The position numbers and the translations under genes were made by a program. Shown in pieces: positions 9,670-20,752 of a DNA stretch of 64,000 bases; the stretch's first letter is position 1, and every line of letters starts with the position of its first letter. The notes below the pieces were generated by a model. The model was not told where the DNA came from, made no database searches, and saw only the letters and a list, made by a program, of their open reading frames with translations. This DNA comes from Corynespora cassiicola (taxonomy: Eukaryota > Ascomycota > Dothideomycetes > Pleosporales > Corynesporascaceae): the NCBI GenBank assembly GCA_022059125.1, contig JAEUWY010000019.1:62001-126000 (forward strand). Reading direction: 5' to 3'.

Positions 9670-11149
9670 ACAAGCACCTCGAATCAAAATGGTACTATCT
9701 GAATAGGCCCTTTTGCATGTGGACATGGAAGGGTGAGGTGTTTTTCCATCGGACTCAGGGCGTTCTGCTTTAGCTCGGGCATGGCGAAATGCTTAGCACG
9801 TGGCACAAACCAGAATCAACACTGTGCGGGAGCTACAAACGAACGACAAGTTAGTGAGCAGAATAGGCATGATTGATTAGTGAGGTGGAGGAGGGCCGAT
9901 CAAATAACAGACTGATCATGCCTTCCTTGCCAATCCTTGGTTCATGCATCAAAGTGAAAGCTCCTACATGCGCGATCACGAAATAGAACTAGCTTACCTG
10001 GCGATCCTGCAAGAGAACAGGCTCTTACGGTTGGCGCTCTTCGCACAGAGCGAACGAAATAAGCATCTGCTGTTTCTTTACGATTACAAAAATAGCCTGG
10101 TTCTTTATGCGACTAAAGGAACCGAGTTCGTTTCACGATTGAAGATCTCGAAGCTCACTGGAGCATGGCATACTAGGCATAAGATCTGCGGACCGACTAC
10201 AGGATCGTTCGGCCCGGAGACATACATGCAAGTCTAGAGTATGGTACCCAGGGCGGTTCGGTCCGAACATTATAGCCTCAGGTCTGGGGAATCGAGCGTC
10301 CAGTAAACCATGCGCAGACGCATCACGGTGCGGTTCGGTCCAAAAATAATCATTTATGTCTGAAGTATAGCACCTTTAGCACTGGGCTCGCGGGTTGACT
10401 GTAGGGAGAATCGGTGCGAAGATGCATACTCCCGTCCGTAGTCCTGCAATGCGGACGAACGAGAGAGAGACAGCGGCGATCTGGCCCAAGCTTTACTCTT
10501 CTACCTAGGCCCTCTTTCAGAACCTAAGGGAGCATTTCTTCTAACATTCGATGCAAACCTGGGTGCACGTTAATGTAATACAGCGCTCAGCGTTGACGCA
10601 CACGACCGATGAGTCCAACACTGAATGATGGTCGTAACCGCTCACTGTTTGGAGCACCCTGCGCCTGAAATCACTCGAACGATATCGAGATATTCACATT
10701 GCCCGGAGAATTCAGGACGTCCTAATTTTCTTACAGACGCAATCAAACCTTACTGCGGTCTTGCCGTGGGTTCAGCTCAGACGTCAATGTTCTTCGCGGC
10801 GCATAACGGGTCGGTCATTGTGGAGGCCACTATTTGGACTTGCGCCTTATGCAGATCAGACTGGAGATCAGGCAAATAAAGATGAGGCTCAGAGTGCCCA
10901 CTTCGGTTCATTCATGCTATGCAAATGCCAGCAAGCCCGAGAACCACCGTGGAGCAAGCCCTGGGATCGCCGCCTTAGTACCGCGGCCTAACCAGAAGCG
11001 GCTAGCGTTGCACCACGCGAAACCACCCCCGGCCTACCCTATCGCAAGAACCTTGGAACGGCCTGTCTGCAGCATACGGCCTACAAATACAAGCTCGGCG
11101 CAACTCCTAGGAGGCCTTACATATTCACTTGCCCCGTTGAAATCCCAGA
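9670..11149. other. Intergenic; only a weak ORF
   Basis: About 1.5 kb without a supported gene. An ORF at 9944-10237 (97 codons, plus strand) encodes a leucine- and charge-rich helix-like peptide with no recognised motif; it has no clear partner exons. GCGGTTCGGTCC occurs twice, near 10250 and 10330, for no known reason. The end of the interval (about 11000-11149) is presumably the promoter of the DUF3632 gene. Confidence 0.5.
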
Positions 11150-12175
11150 ATGACCTCAGATATGGACAGTCCGCCCAACCTCGACCCTAAACTCTACGAG
11201 GAGTGGGACGACGAAGATGACCTGCAGTGGAAAGCCCCTCTAGCAGCTCTGCTCGCAGACACGCAGTCCCCTCTCCAAACAGCACAAGCGGTTGACAGTC
11301 TTCTTCGGACCGAAACCTCGTCTCGCCTCCAGAAGCTCAACGATTATGCCGCATCTCATCACCTGAGCGCAGAAGATCGCGAGTCGGGTGAATGGATGGC
11401 TCTCTATGCTCCCAACGCGACCGCCTTAGCTCATGAATTTATCAGGCTGTGGTGTAGGGTCTGTACTGCTTTCCATCCGCATAGCGAGGGACAAGATCGA
11501 TTGGTCGCATTTTTGGAGGAGTTGAAGGATTTGCCAAGATGGATGGCGCCGGAAAGCCGGCCAGACGAAAAGGGCGAGGTACTCAGTACTGAGTTTTGGA
11601 AATTCGGAAAAGATTGGGTAGGGCTTGAGGACGATTTCAGAAGAGAGAATGACAGTGAGTGGCTGTTCCCCGTGTGTCTCAGCATGCCTTACGGTGGAAA
11701 CGTGGACAGTATAGGACATTGACACATTCAAACAGATGTGGGTTCCCTCACACACATACCCGAGTCATGTACCCGATGGGTCAATCTCCAATCCGCCATG
11801 GCCCGAGTGACAGCAAATGGACTGATATACTGCGCGCCCTTCACGGCCCTTCAGAAGCTGGTGTCACCCGGCGAGCCGAACAGCAACAATCTAGGATTCG
11901 ATATATTGGCCGCTGCTCAGTGGGTGATGTGGCCACAGGAATGCCGGCATATATACCTTGAGTGTCTGAAGAAAGAAACTACAGAGCACTACTGGGAGCC
12001 ATGGAGCAAACAGAAATGGGCCACTTGGAAATATGCATTCAGGGCTGCGGCCGAAGATGCAAAGGACAACGACCGCATGAAGGATGCAGCGAGTAGAGCC
12101 CTTCGGCAAATGGAAGATATCGAGATGAAGGTCGATAAGGAAGCATCTGCGGGGTCTGGGCGCGGCAGCGAATAG
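11150..12175 (+). CDS. DUF3632-family protein
   Basis: Exons 11150-11654 and 11736-12175 (314 aa) around an 81-nt GTGAGT...CAG intron. The acidic start (E-E-W-D-D-E-D-D-L), the repeated A-V-D-x-L-L and helical segments, and the aromatic C-terminal part (W-V-M-W-P-Q-E-C, E-P-W-S-K-Q-K-W-A-T-W) match the fungal DUF3632 family, soluble all-helical proteins of unknown function that are expanded in plant-associated ascomycetes. No signal peptide or membrane helix. A second in-frame ATG at 11162 could be the start. Nothing around it suggests an operon-like partner. Confidence 0.75.
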
Positions 12176-12586
12176 CCAATCATATACAATACTCTCTGTT
12201 CATTCGTGGCGGAGTAGTTCCCATCTAGTGGGTCCTCTAGATTCTAGAATTTATCAAGGCGCCCTGCGCCAGCGGGGTAGAAATCGTGATGACTAGTTGT
12301 CTGGGCATTCTACCTAGTCTGTGGCGAAGCAGACTGGCCATAGAATCAATAACGCCATTGTAAAATTACTTTCATGCCTTACCATTGGTTGCGCAAGGAA
12401 CATTCTGGAACTAGCTTGCAGGGACGAGCATCACTGTCAAATTGAACATTTAGTAGTGGAGAGCTCGCACTGAGCATTAGAAAAGATTGACCCAGGCAAG
12501 CTATGGTTAGAGATAATGGTATATTTGAGGATCCCGGCATCTTACAGCTCACTAGAAATTTACTTGCAGGGAAAGGGAATGATATC

Positions 12587-13815
12587 CTAACAAGCTACAC
12601 GCCAAAGATCGCCGACTTTATCAAGAACAGCCTCTTTCCACTCTTTAACAAGCTTCAATCGCTGGCGTCTCGGACAGCCTTTAGTAATAACTCGCAAGAA
12701 ATCTGCAACATTTTGCATACTTTCTTGAAGTGGGGACGAATACCTTGAAGCATGCAATATAGGGAGACTGCACTCCCTGCATCGAATCTCAAACAGCTGG
12801 AAGATACGCGTCTTTTCTGCTCTGGATGTTTTATTATTACTTCCATTACAAAGAAACAACCTTCTCGGATCCCACTTGGTACAAGAGACAACTTCTGCGA
12901 ATTCCCAGTCAAAATTAACGTTACCTTTCCCAACTGAACATCGTATAAGGTGTTAGCAAAGCGAATATATTCACGGGGAGGACGTAATATTACGCTATTA
13001 AGTTGTTGGGCGTGCTTTGAAAGTAGGTTGACGAACGTGTTGAGCCGTGGAATCACTCCCGGCATAAAATCGGGGCTGTTGTGAACTTGGATGAGACGGG
13101 TGTATGTCTTCACCTGTCCAATGATGAGATAGGTGTACGATTAGTGCGGCCCGCCAATGTTTAATCTATCCATCGTCTCATTTACAGGCCACAGATTCTG
13201 AGCTTCGGGTGCTTTCCAGAATGTCTCATCAACAATTCTCCCAACAACGATTTCACCTTTTCAGTTCGCGCGCAGGCCACGAATCACATCCTACGGATAC
13301 GCATCAATATCGGTAATACAATCAACTAGCTTGTCCGAAAGAAAATTATTTTCTGATCAGCCAATCAAGGATAGATGTCAGTAAGGGTTGGTCCAACAAC
13401 GAATAAGAGGATAGTATACTCATATCAAACAGAGCTATTGGCACTGCTATTGAACCTTATAAGATCAGGTATTGAAATGTCGGGGTTCTTGCGAACCCAA
13501 GTCATGACCGCAACTTTGTTGGCTGTCTTGATTTTTGGAAGACGATCACCAGAGACTTTGAGGACTAATTCTGTGTGCACGGTTTTGCTACTCTCTGGAA
13601 TAGAAATCGTGTAGATGGAATGATATTGCGCCGTAATTTTGGGTGAGATAATAGATCTTAATTTTGGCAGTCCGATGGAAGATAGCAAACAATCAATCGC
13701 ATCCTTGGATATTGGCCCTCGCAGATATTCACTTGGGAATTTCGTGGCTTGTTATTGGCTCGCTGAATAGAAATTGAGTGACAGACTGGAATTTCTGGTC
13801 TTCTTTTGAAGTCAT
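12587..13815 (-). pseudogene. APH-type phosphotransferase pseudogene
   Basis: From an ATG at 13815 leftward, pieces of the fungal aminoglycoside-phosphotransferase-like (APH) family appear in order but in different frames: T-E-L-V-L-K-V-S-G and M-T-W-V-R-K-N-P-D-I-S-I-P (13500s), G-P-T-L-T-D-I-Y (13380s), an E-T-F-W-K-A-P block (13210s), V-H-N-S-P-D-F-M-P-G (13080s), a C-terminal D-W-E-F-A-E-V-V...W-D-P-R-R (12860s) and L-V-K-E-W-K-E-A ending at a stop at 12587. The catalytic-loop H-x-D segment before F-A-N-T-L-Y-D has been lost. Several frameshifts and stops make it dead. Intact relatives are 350-450 aa cytosolic kinase-fold proteins with poorly known substrates. Confidence 0.75.
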
Positions 13816-14127
13816 AGCGAAGAAAGTTGATCGTTAATTTACCAATAGAGGCTCAAAGTCCTGGGTTCTCATCATAAAATGCGGCGCCACTTGTGTAACG
13901 TGATTCAACTGTCGATTGGTACTATTTTTGGGATGACGAGATTTCTCATCGCAGCGTGAAATATAATATGTTTACGTTTTTATATTTCTGGAATTGGAAA
14001 AGAAGAGAGTTGAGTAGCCTATCGGTGATAAATTGTCTTTGTACATAGTAACACATGGGCCGACTTGCAACGGGGCCCACCTCTGACTTGCAAGTTTCTA
14101 CTAAGAGTCTAACAAAATCTAGGTATG

Positions 14128-14720
14128 CTACAACGTTACAGCGTTAGATGTGATTGGAATTAGGTTGCCTTTTCCTTTAAACGTTTTGATAATATTAGCC
14201 TGCTCCGAAAGCATGAAACGATCCATTTGGGACCCTTACTCTGCAAGCCTTTTCCAACGGGCAAAGTCTTCCGAGTTTCGCTTGTCTCCGTGGGCAGCTT
14301 CTGGGCTCTGCCAGTGTCCTTTTGAAAAGCCAAACGGCGTAGTGACCCTTTCGAGCTTGATGTCATAGACGAGAGAACATATGGTACCGGTCTCCTCGAG
14401 CCAATTACATTGCCAGAGTTCGCCGGGGCGGATGCACTGGAAAGAGCAGGCCTGGTAGTTGAGGCGACCCGCCATGGGCCCTCCAGGGATCGCTTATTTG
14501 GTATCAGAATATCGGGATGAATAGTCTACACGTCGTTCTGCGTACATAAACACAGCGATTCTTAAAGAAGAACCAGATTTCGTAACGCCATTTTTCGGGT
14601 CTCCCTGTTTTTGGGTTCTATATATTGTAATCATAGATCATATGCGTGTCGCGAATGTCCTCGTCGAAGGAAGGATCAAGCGGTGTGTTGGTAAGGCTGG
14701 AAATTGCATTGTGGTGGCGA
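14128..14720 (-). pseudogene. Phenolic acid decarboxylase pseudogene
   Basis: The minus strand from about 14720 to 14128 can be followed across most of a PAD-family (lipocalin-fold) decarboxylase: F-D-E-D-I-R-D-T-H-M-I-Y-D-Y, a TAG stop, P-E-K-W-R-Y-E-I-W-F-F, a frameshift, G-G-P-M-A-G-R-L-N-Y-Q, C-I-R-P-G-E-L-W-Q, W-L-E-E-T-G-T-I-C-S-L-V-Y-D, F-S-K-G-H-W, A-H-G-D-K-R-N, a TAA stop near 14237, then M-L-S-E-Q-A-N-I and F-K-G-K-G. Active relatives convert ferulic and p-coumaric acids to vinyl phenols without a cofactor. The conserved Tyr/Arg/Glu pocket blocks survive, so decay seems recent, but at least two stops and one frameshift rule out a working enzyme. Confidence 0.75.
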
Positions 14721-15728
14721 GGTGCGTAAGGCGGGCCAGATGCGACGAGCAACGAAAGCGGCCATTAATTCTATGTGTGTGTGACTTTGAGACGGGGGCT
14801 GTTGAAAATTATGTAGTATTTGAAAAGCTTTCTGGCAAGGCGGATGCAACAGGAAATTTTCATACGACAATCGAGCGCTTGGATAGTACAGGTTCCTCAT
14901 GCGACCATTGGATTGGATGCTGCACCTGCGGCGTCAACTCTAGTAGCGCATCCAGTGTTTCCGGCTTTCCAATGTTAGCATTTCTATTATTTTTTAATAA
15001 CTCCACACTTTACCGACGTTAGTACCGTGATTCCAATCTCGCTTTTTGAGATTGGATTCAGGGCGAAAAGCTTGAGCTACAACTTTCATCTTCCTAGTCC
15101 TTTCTCCCAGATGCTGATAGGCAGTTCACTTTAAGTTCTAGCGATGATCTAGTGAATCTCTGCTTGTTACAATTTTCATCGCTACATGTGGTCTTCTTGA
15201 AGCTTGGTAGTTTGAGAACAGCGAGCCGTTGCTCGTTGTCATGACGTCATCGTTGCATTTAGCTAGGGCGACGTTTCCATAGGCGACTCTGGCTTTTACT
15301 GATCACGCGATCTATACATTCAGGTTTCTTTCCGATCCCAGTGTGACCACCATTAATGCAAATTCTTACATTAGTTCCGCTTTCCACTGATGGCAATGCG
15401 GTACAGAGCTGCAATGATTGCATTTGAGCTGAAGGTCGCAACTCCACCAGGCTTCGGAATGCTCTTTACTTGATTATGTAAATGGTGCTTTCAAAGAAAC
15501 ATCCGGCGCTGGTGCTTCGTATCGCATTAGAGTATTTGATGAGCATTAAGATAGCACATAGTGAATCCCTCCAAGGTGAGAGAGGGTTTGTCTTTGGTAC
15601 TGTGGTCTAGAAGCGAGGGCATTATCACTAGTGCCAACACATTTCATTTACACGCAAGAGATGTCATTAACGAGACTCTGAGTATGTAAATTGGTGATTT
15701 TGATATTCTTTTACCACATGATGAGCTA
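14721..15728. other. Intergenic, no gene seen
   Basis: About 1 kb between the PAD relic and the 3' end of the monooxygenase. An open frame at 14642-15022 on the plus strand is antisense to the relic and has no protein-like features. No RNA gene recognised. Confidence 0.5.
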
Positions 15729-17411
15729 CTATTTAGATGCAAACACAAGTCCACTGTACCCAGACTCTCGGCACTCTCGGCACCACTTCTTGTACTCCTG
15801 GATACTACCTGTGTATCTAGCAACATTCTTCACGTTCTTCCCTTCCACATTCGTGTTGATACCAGTCATCCAGCTGTCGACTTCGTTGATCATGGATCCC
15901 CGGCTGCACTCCATAACATGTGCCGTCCACTTTTCGACAGCGTCTGGCTTGGGTTCCACGTATGTGCTACCGTTGTCTTTGCAGAAATACAACAAGTCGC
16001 AGATAACATCAACTGTATGCTCGATACTCCGCGTCGCGTTTCCAAAGGGCTGATGGGGACCAAGAACCATGAAGGTGTTCGGCAGGCCATGTACGTGTAT
16101 CCCTAGATAGGTGCTAGGCCGGTGATCTGGCCAAATAGGCCTCAAGCTATCGCTTTTGCTGCTTTTTGCAATAAGAGGTCGACCATCTTTGCCGTGCCAT
16201 TCGATGGCATTGAATGCGCCGGTGATAGCATCAAAACCGGTCGCATATATGATGAGATCCAGGTGGTGATGCTTGCCGTCGGCGGTTTCAATCCCGTCCT
16301 TCCTCACGTGTGTGATGGGGGTCTTCTTCAAGTCGACCAAGTTTACATCTGGCTTGTTGAAAGCCTCGAAATATCCGCTTTCAAGGGGTACGCGGCGTGT
16401 TCCGTAGCCATGGTCCTTTGGAATCAGGCTGTCGGCGGTCGATGGATCCTTCACCCTCTCGCGGATCTTTGAAGCCATGAAATCAGAATAAAGGGCATTG
16501 GCTTCCCGATCAGTATAGGTGTCTTTGAACACACCAAGCCATTTTCCGAACCCCGGCTCAGCGTAAAGTTTTTCCCATAGGGCTACTCTTTCTTCATCTT
16601 CGACTTCAGATGATTTGCGTGTATCTGCCTGATGCAAGAAGCCAGAGGGTGTTTCTGCGCATTGTTGAAACATTGCATTATATTCATTCTTATGAATCTT
16701 CATCTTTTCTGGCGTAATTTTCGCGTTGCGGAGGGGTGCTGACCAATTTGCAGTGCGCTGAAAAACAGTCAAAGACCCGACGGTGTCTGCTTTAGAGATC
16801 GTGGTAATCGTCTGTATTCCCGTCGCACCTGTTCCAATGACACCAACTTGTTTGTTGCGAAAGTCGCGTGTGATATCAAGATCTAAGGGCCACCGAGATG
16901 TATGGAATGCCTGACCTTGGAAATTCTCGATGCCTGGTATGGCGGGCAAAGTCGGATTAGACAGGAAACCGAGACAGCTGACAAAGAATCGAGAAGTGTA
17001 TTTTTCGCTGTTTTCGTCGGTAAAAGTCCAAGTGTGGTCTTCTTCTTTCCATTTTGCGTATTTAATACGTGTGTTGAACTGGATGTCTTTGTACAGATCG
17101 TGTTTTTCAGCGACACGCTGGATGTATTTGTGTGTATCGGGTTGGAAGGCGAAAGTATCCTTCCAACCCCACTCCTCCAGAAGATCATTGTCGAATGAAT
17201 AACAGTAAGATAGAGACTCTGTATCGATTTGGCATCCTGGATAGCGATTCCAGTACCATACGCCACCGACGTCGGTGCCCGCCTCGATTACTTTGACACG
17301 CCACGAGGGAAAGCGAGATCGAATCTGATAGAGACTGTAAATTCCTGAAAGTCCTGCACCGATAATCAGAAGATCATAGGGCTGCCCTGATTGATAGGGC
17401 AGAGATCCCAT
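15729..17411 (-). CDS. Type I Baeyer-Villiger monooxygenase
   Basis: Single exon, 560 aa, a normal length for the family. FAD-binding G-A-G-L-S-G at residues 18-23 with the acidic end V-K-V-I-E-A-G; G-G-V-W-Y-W-N-R-Y-P-G; the Baeyer-Villiger fingerprint F-x-G-x-x-x-H-x-x-x-W-P (F-Q-G-Q-A-F-H-T-S-R-W-P); NADPH-binding G-T-G-A-T-G; and Y-A-T-G-F-D. The enzyme should insert an oxygen next to a ketone to make an ester or lactone using NADPH and O2, in the cytosol. It is divergently arranged with the Zn2Cys6 regulator (832-bp shared promoter) and near two dehydrogenases that could supply the ketone from an alcohol. The substrate cannot be read from sequence. Confidence 0.9.
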   Translation of the reverse strand: MGSLPYQSGQPYDLLIIGAGLSGIYSLYQIRSRFPSWRVKVIEAGTDVGGVWYWNRYPGCQIDTESLSYCYSFDNDLLEEWGWKDTFAFQPDTHKYIQRVAEKHDLYKDIQFNTRIKYAKWKEEDHTWTFTDENSEKYTSRFFVSCLGFLSNPTLPAIPGIENFQGQAFHTSRWPLDLDITRDFRNKQVGVIGTGATGIQTITTISKADTVGSLTVFQRTANWSAPLRNAKITPEKMKIHKNEYNAMFQQCAETPSGFLHQADTRKSSEVEDEERVALWEKLYAEPGFGKWLGVFKDTYTDREANALYSDFMASKIRERVKDPSTADSLIPKDHGYGTRRVPLESGYFEAFNKPDVNLVDLKKTPITHVRKDGIETADGKHHHLDLIIYATGFDAITGAFNAIEWHGKDGRPLIAKSSKSDSLRPIWPDHRPSTYLGIHVHGLPNTFMVLGPHQPFGNATRSIEHTVDVICDLLYFCKDNGSTYVEPKPDAVEKWTAHVMECSRGSMINEVDSWMTGINTNVEGKNVKNVARYTGSIQEYKKWCRECRESGYSGLVFASK

Positions 17412-18243
17412 TTTCGTTCGATGTGTAGAGGTGGTGACGTCGGCTCCTTAGGAAGTAGTGATGTACAGGCGCAGTGGCCCTCGTACGCCTATTGTACCTT
17501 TTTTATTTTCATATGAGGTATGCGATCTCGTACCTGGGGCCAAGTGAGATAGATTAGTGACCGTTCAGCCGGGACTGAGCCCTGGCAGAAAGTGTCTACT
17601 TCGCTTTCCTCTTCTGCGCGCTTGATAGAGTTCCAAATCCTTCCTCTTCTAAAATGTTAAACAAGATAACTCTCTACATGCTTGTCCAAGATTTTCCGTG
17701 ACGTTGCATCCAGTCCTATAACTGATAGATCGTGGATAGTCTTGTCAAATTCTAATGCGATTTAGTGGTTAGACTTTCCTCCTGGGCTGACTTTCTGGAT
17801 TCGCACACGACAATAGCCAAGCTTACATCACAATCTGCATCAACGATTGCATTAAATGAACTTTATACATAGATGGAAAGCTTCGTTAGTTAGCTGGGCT
17901 ATTGTAAAATGTTTGATATCCCCTGAGGAAGCCAAACTGGTCCCTAGGGTTTCAAACGCCATCTAGAGCATAGTATGAAAGCAGATATGATTACAATGAT
18001 TCTTTCTGATTGCATAAGGGACGCGATGCATAGTGTAGGTGAGGATGGCAAAAATGATAAAAGGCAAGTGATACCGGCGCCAACCTAAACCGGTTAGTGT
18101 CGATGGGCGGATTTTCTAGACCTCGGAAGAGGCCGTGACGTGCATCGACCTGTAATATGCTCTTCGCACCAATTTTCCATGAACTTGACATCCTCTATTG
18201 CCTTCTACCTTTCTAATTTGAGAAAGCAATCTCGAAAAAAACA
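17412..18243. promoter_or_regulatory. Shared divergent promoter, BVMO / Zn2Cys6 gene
   Basis: The 832-bp interval between the start of the monooxygenase (minus) and the start of the regulator (plus). No ORF supported. A divergent enzyme-regulator pair is a common layout for pathway-specific control in filamentous fungi, so binding sites for the Zn2Cys6 protein may lie here; no clear inverted CGG pair was singled out. Confidence 0.5.
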
Positions 18244-20380
18244 ATGAGCGAGCTGGCATCGGGATCCAGCACGAGCCGCAGTCGGTCCTTTAACGGATGT
18301 GCTACGGTGGGCATTCGACACCGGATCCAAGTACTTTGCTGACGACAATCAGTGTCGGAATCGGCATACCAAGTGCGACGAAATTCGCCCTTCCTGCATG
18401 GTGTGCGAAAATGCTGGTATTATTTGCGGGGGTTACGAAAAGAACATCTTCTTCGACTTTGAAGATTTTCCCGAACCTGGCAGTCTCCGTTTTCGGCGGC
18501 CGCTACTCACCGAAGAAGAGCGGAAGTCTATGAGCAATTGGCTGACGAGAACCGTTCCACTATCGCTTGTCAGTCAGAGTCTTTTACAACTCGATGAAGA
18601 AAGTGAAAAGCTCCACAATTCAAAAGACCGTCAGATCACCCGTGGCCCTTTCGGGGCCTTTCGATTAGCCAAGCAGCCCGTCGCACAAGCCACATCAGCA
18701 TTAACCATTCCATCGCTTCATGTTGATTCGCAAGCCACCTTAGAAGAATTTGAAGAAGACATACTTCCAGTAGACTCCAGCTTTTCCCTGGGAACTCAAG
18801 GCTTATTCCAAAACATTTTTGATCATCAGATCGATCAGGTATCAAGCCAGTCCTTGGAGAGGCCGTACAATATTATGGGAGATGAAAGCATTCAAGAATT
18901 CTTCAATGGTAGTCTTGTGATGGACATGTCACTACCCTGCTCCGAAAATAATTCCATTTCCTTCACAAGTTTCTCTGATTTGACAATTCCGCACCCCGAA
19001 CAGTCACTAGAATCGGACATTGAAACATTCCGCGTAGGGATTCCTCATTCAGTACCCAAGGATGCCATTTTCTTATTGAAGCACTACCAATCAACGGTAT
19101 TACGACTCTTAACGCCGTTCAAGCACAGCAAAACACCTTGGCATATTCTGTTTGTCCCTCATGCGAAAAACTGTTTGGCTGGTCTCACCCTCGGCGAGAA
19201 TATAGAACATGCTGGTCTGTGTACGTTTTTTGGAATACTAGCAATCAGTGCTTTTAGTATTGGTGGCATCTCGAAATCTGCGATCTGGTTGGAACAAGGA
19301 GAAAAATACAAACAACAAGCTCGCAATCATATCAAGGCCATGCTGCAAACATCATATTGCGTACCAAAAGTCGCCAAATACAAATCTATTCTAATGGCGC
19401 TCCTCACCATGGCCCAACTTTCCATGGTCACTCACAACATTGATCAAACTGAATGCTATCTCTTGGAGGCTGAAAAGTTCATTCGTCTCCGGGGACTCAA
19501 ACGGAAAAAGTCGAGAAAGGTGAGGCTCCTACATCATTGTTATGTCTTTGAGCGTATCTTGCACGAGAGTACGCTTGCAAACGGCAGGAACATGAGCCAC
19601 CGGGATCATGTTCGAAAAGCTGTCGAATCCAGCGAATTAGTCATCTATGGCCAAGATTGTGTGGGCTTCCGTCTCGGGAAATGGAACAACCTTCCTATCG
19701 ACATGATGCGCATCAAGAGTCAAGATGAAGGCGAGAACGACTTGCACCTACAGAATCCCGGTATTTGGGCTGCCACTCTCTATCCTGAAATCTTCGGGGT
19801 ACCAGAGAAGTGGGTGTTTTGCTTGTCTCTAGTTGTTAGGCTCGCAAGAGAAAAGGACGACATGGAGAAGACAAGGAATGGAAATTTCCTTGGCGCAAGA
19901 GAGTTCTTGGGTCGCGCCAAAGCCATCGAACAATGCATCAGTCAAATGCGACAGCCTTCATCAACTTTGGATGACCCTGTTAGCAATATACAGGAAAACA
20001 TGCTCAACGCAATGCAAGATGCCCTGTCAATATTTTTCTATCGCAAAATTTACGATGTTGAGTCAGCCTTGTTACAGCAAAAAGTATTACATGTACGAGA
20101 CTGCTTGCTGCGCTGCAATGTTTTGGACCCAGAAGAGACATATGGCACCATTCGGCTTTTTTGGCCTGCTCTGATGGCAGCCGCCGAAGCTGAAGATTCG
20201 GAGGTCCAAGAATCTTTTGCGGCATGGTTCAGAGATGCAGAACGGCGAAATGGATTGGGCTTGTTTCGCGATTCACTAGATTTCCTTAGCAGTTGCTGGC
20301 AAGAGAAACGTACACCTAGATGTGGAGCTGATATGTGGGTTGCACCCACGTTCGAAAGAGTTCATGTGGTTTCTCAGTAG
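18244..20380 (+). CDS. Zn2Cys6 transcription factor
   Basis: Exons 18244-18306 and 18353-20380 (696 aa); the 46-nt intron (GTGGGC...CAG, with GCTGAC branch) falls inside the zinc cluster. Spliced, the six cysteines follow C-x2-C-x6-C-x6-C-x2-C-x6-C starting at residue 19, with R-N-R-H-T-K-C-D-E-x-x-P between the halves. The downstream 600 residues match the architecture of fungal regulators with a C-terminal Fungal_trans_2-like region (H-Y-Q-S-T-V-L-R-L-L near residue 270, a tyrosine/leucine-rich centre, W-P-A-L-M-A-A-A-E-A-E near the end). A nuclear DNA-binding activator is expected. It sits between a monooxygenase and two dehydrogenases, so it may control them. Confidence 0.88.
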
Positions 20381-20752
20381 CGTTGAGCTCTCCATATGTT
20401 GGTTCAAATCAAAGTTAATCGCCTTTATCCGTGTATGATACTTTAGCTCCAGTTGATAATTTTTGCAGTCTAAAACAATCTTGATAAGCTCGGTCATTCT
20501 GGGACAAGGATGAATGACGTTCAGACAAATTCGCGGTCCAACTTTTGCGTCGGGGTAACCTTCCTACCTGGATAAACAGGGTCACTCTACATGTCTTTTA
20601 TCTTGTTATTAAGCATTGATAAACTTTCAGGCTAGCCACAGGTTAGCCCAAACTTTTCTCTATTTTGCCCACGACTGCTGACCGTCTCATCGAGAATATT
20701 ATCTTCACCAACTTCCAAGCATCCCTCTCAGTCACTGGTAGAAATAGCGGCG

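Noticed and set aside
9944..10237. 97-codon plus-strand open frame
   Set aside because: Composition is compatible with a helix, but there is no motif, no partner exon and no promoter signal, so it was not called a gene.
14642..15022. 126-codon plus-strand open frame
   Set aside because: Lies antisense to the decarboxylase relic and has no protein-like features.
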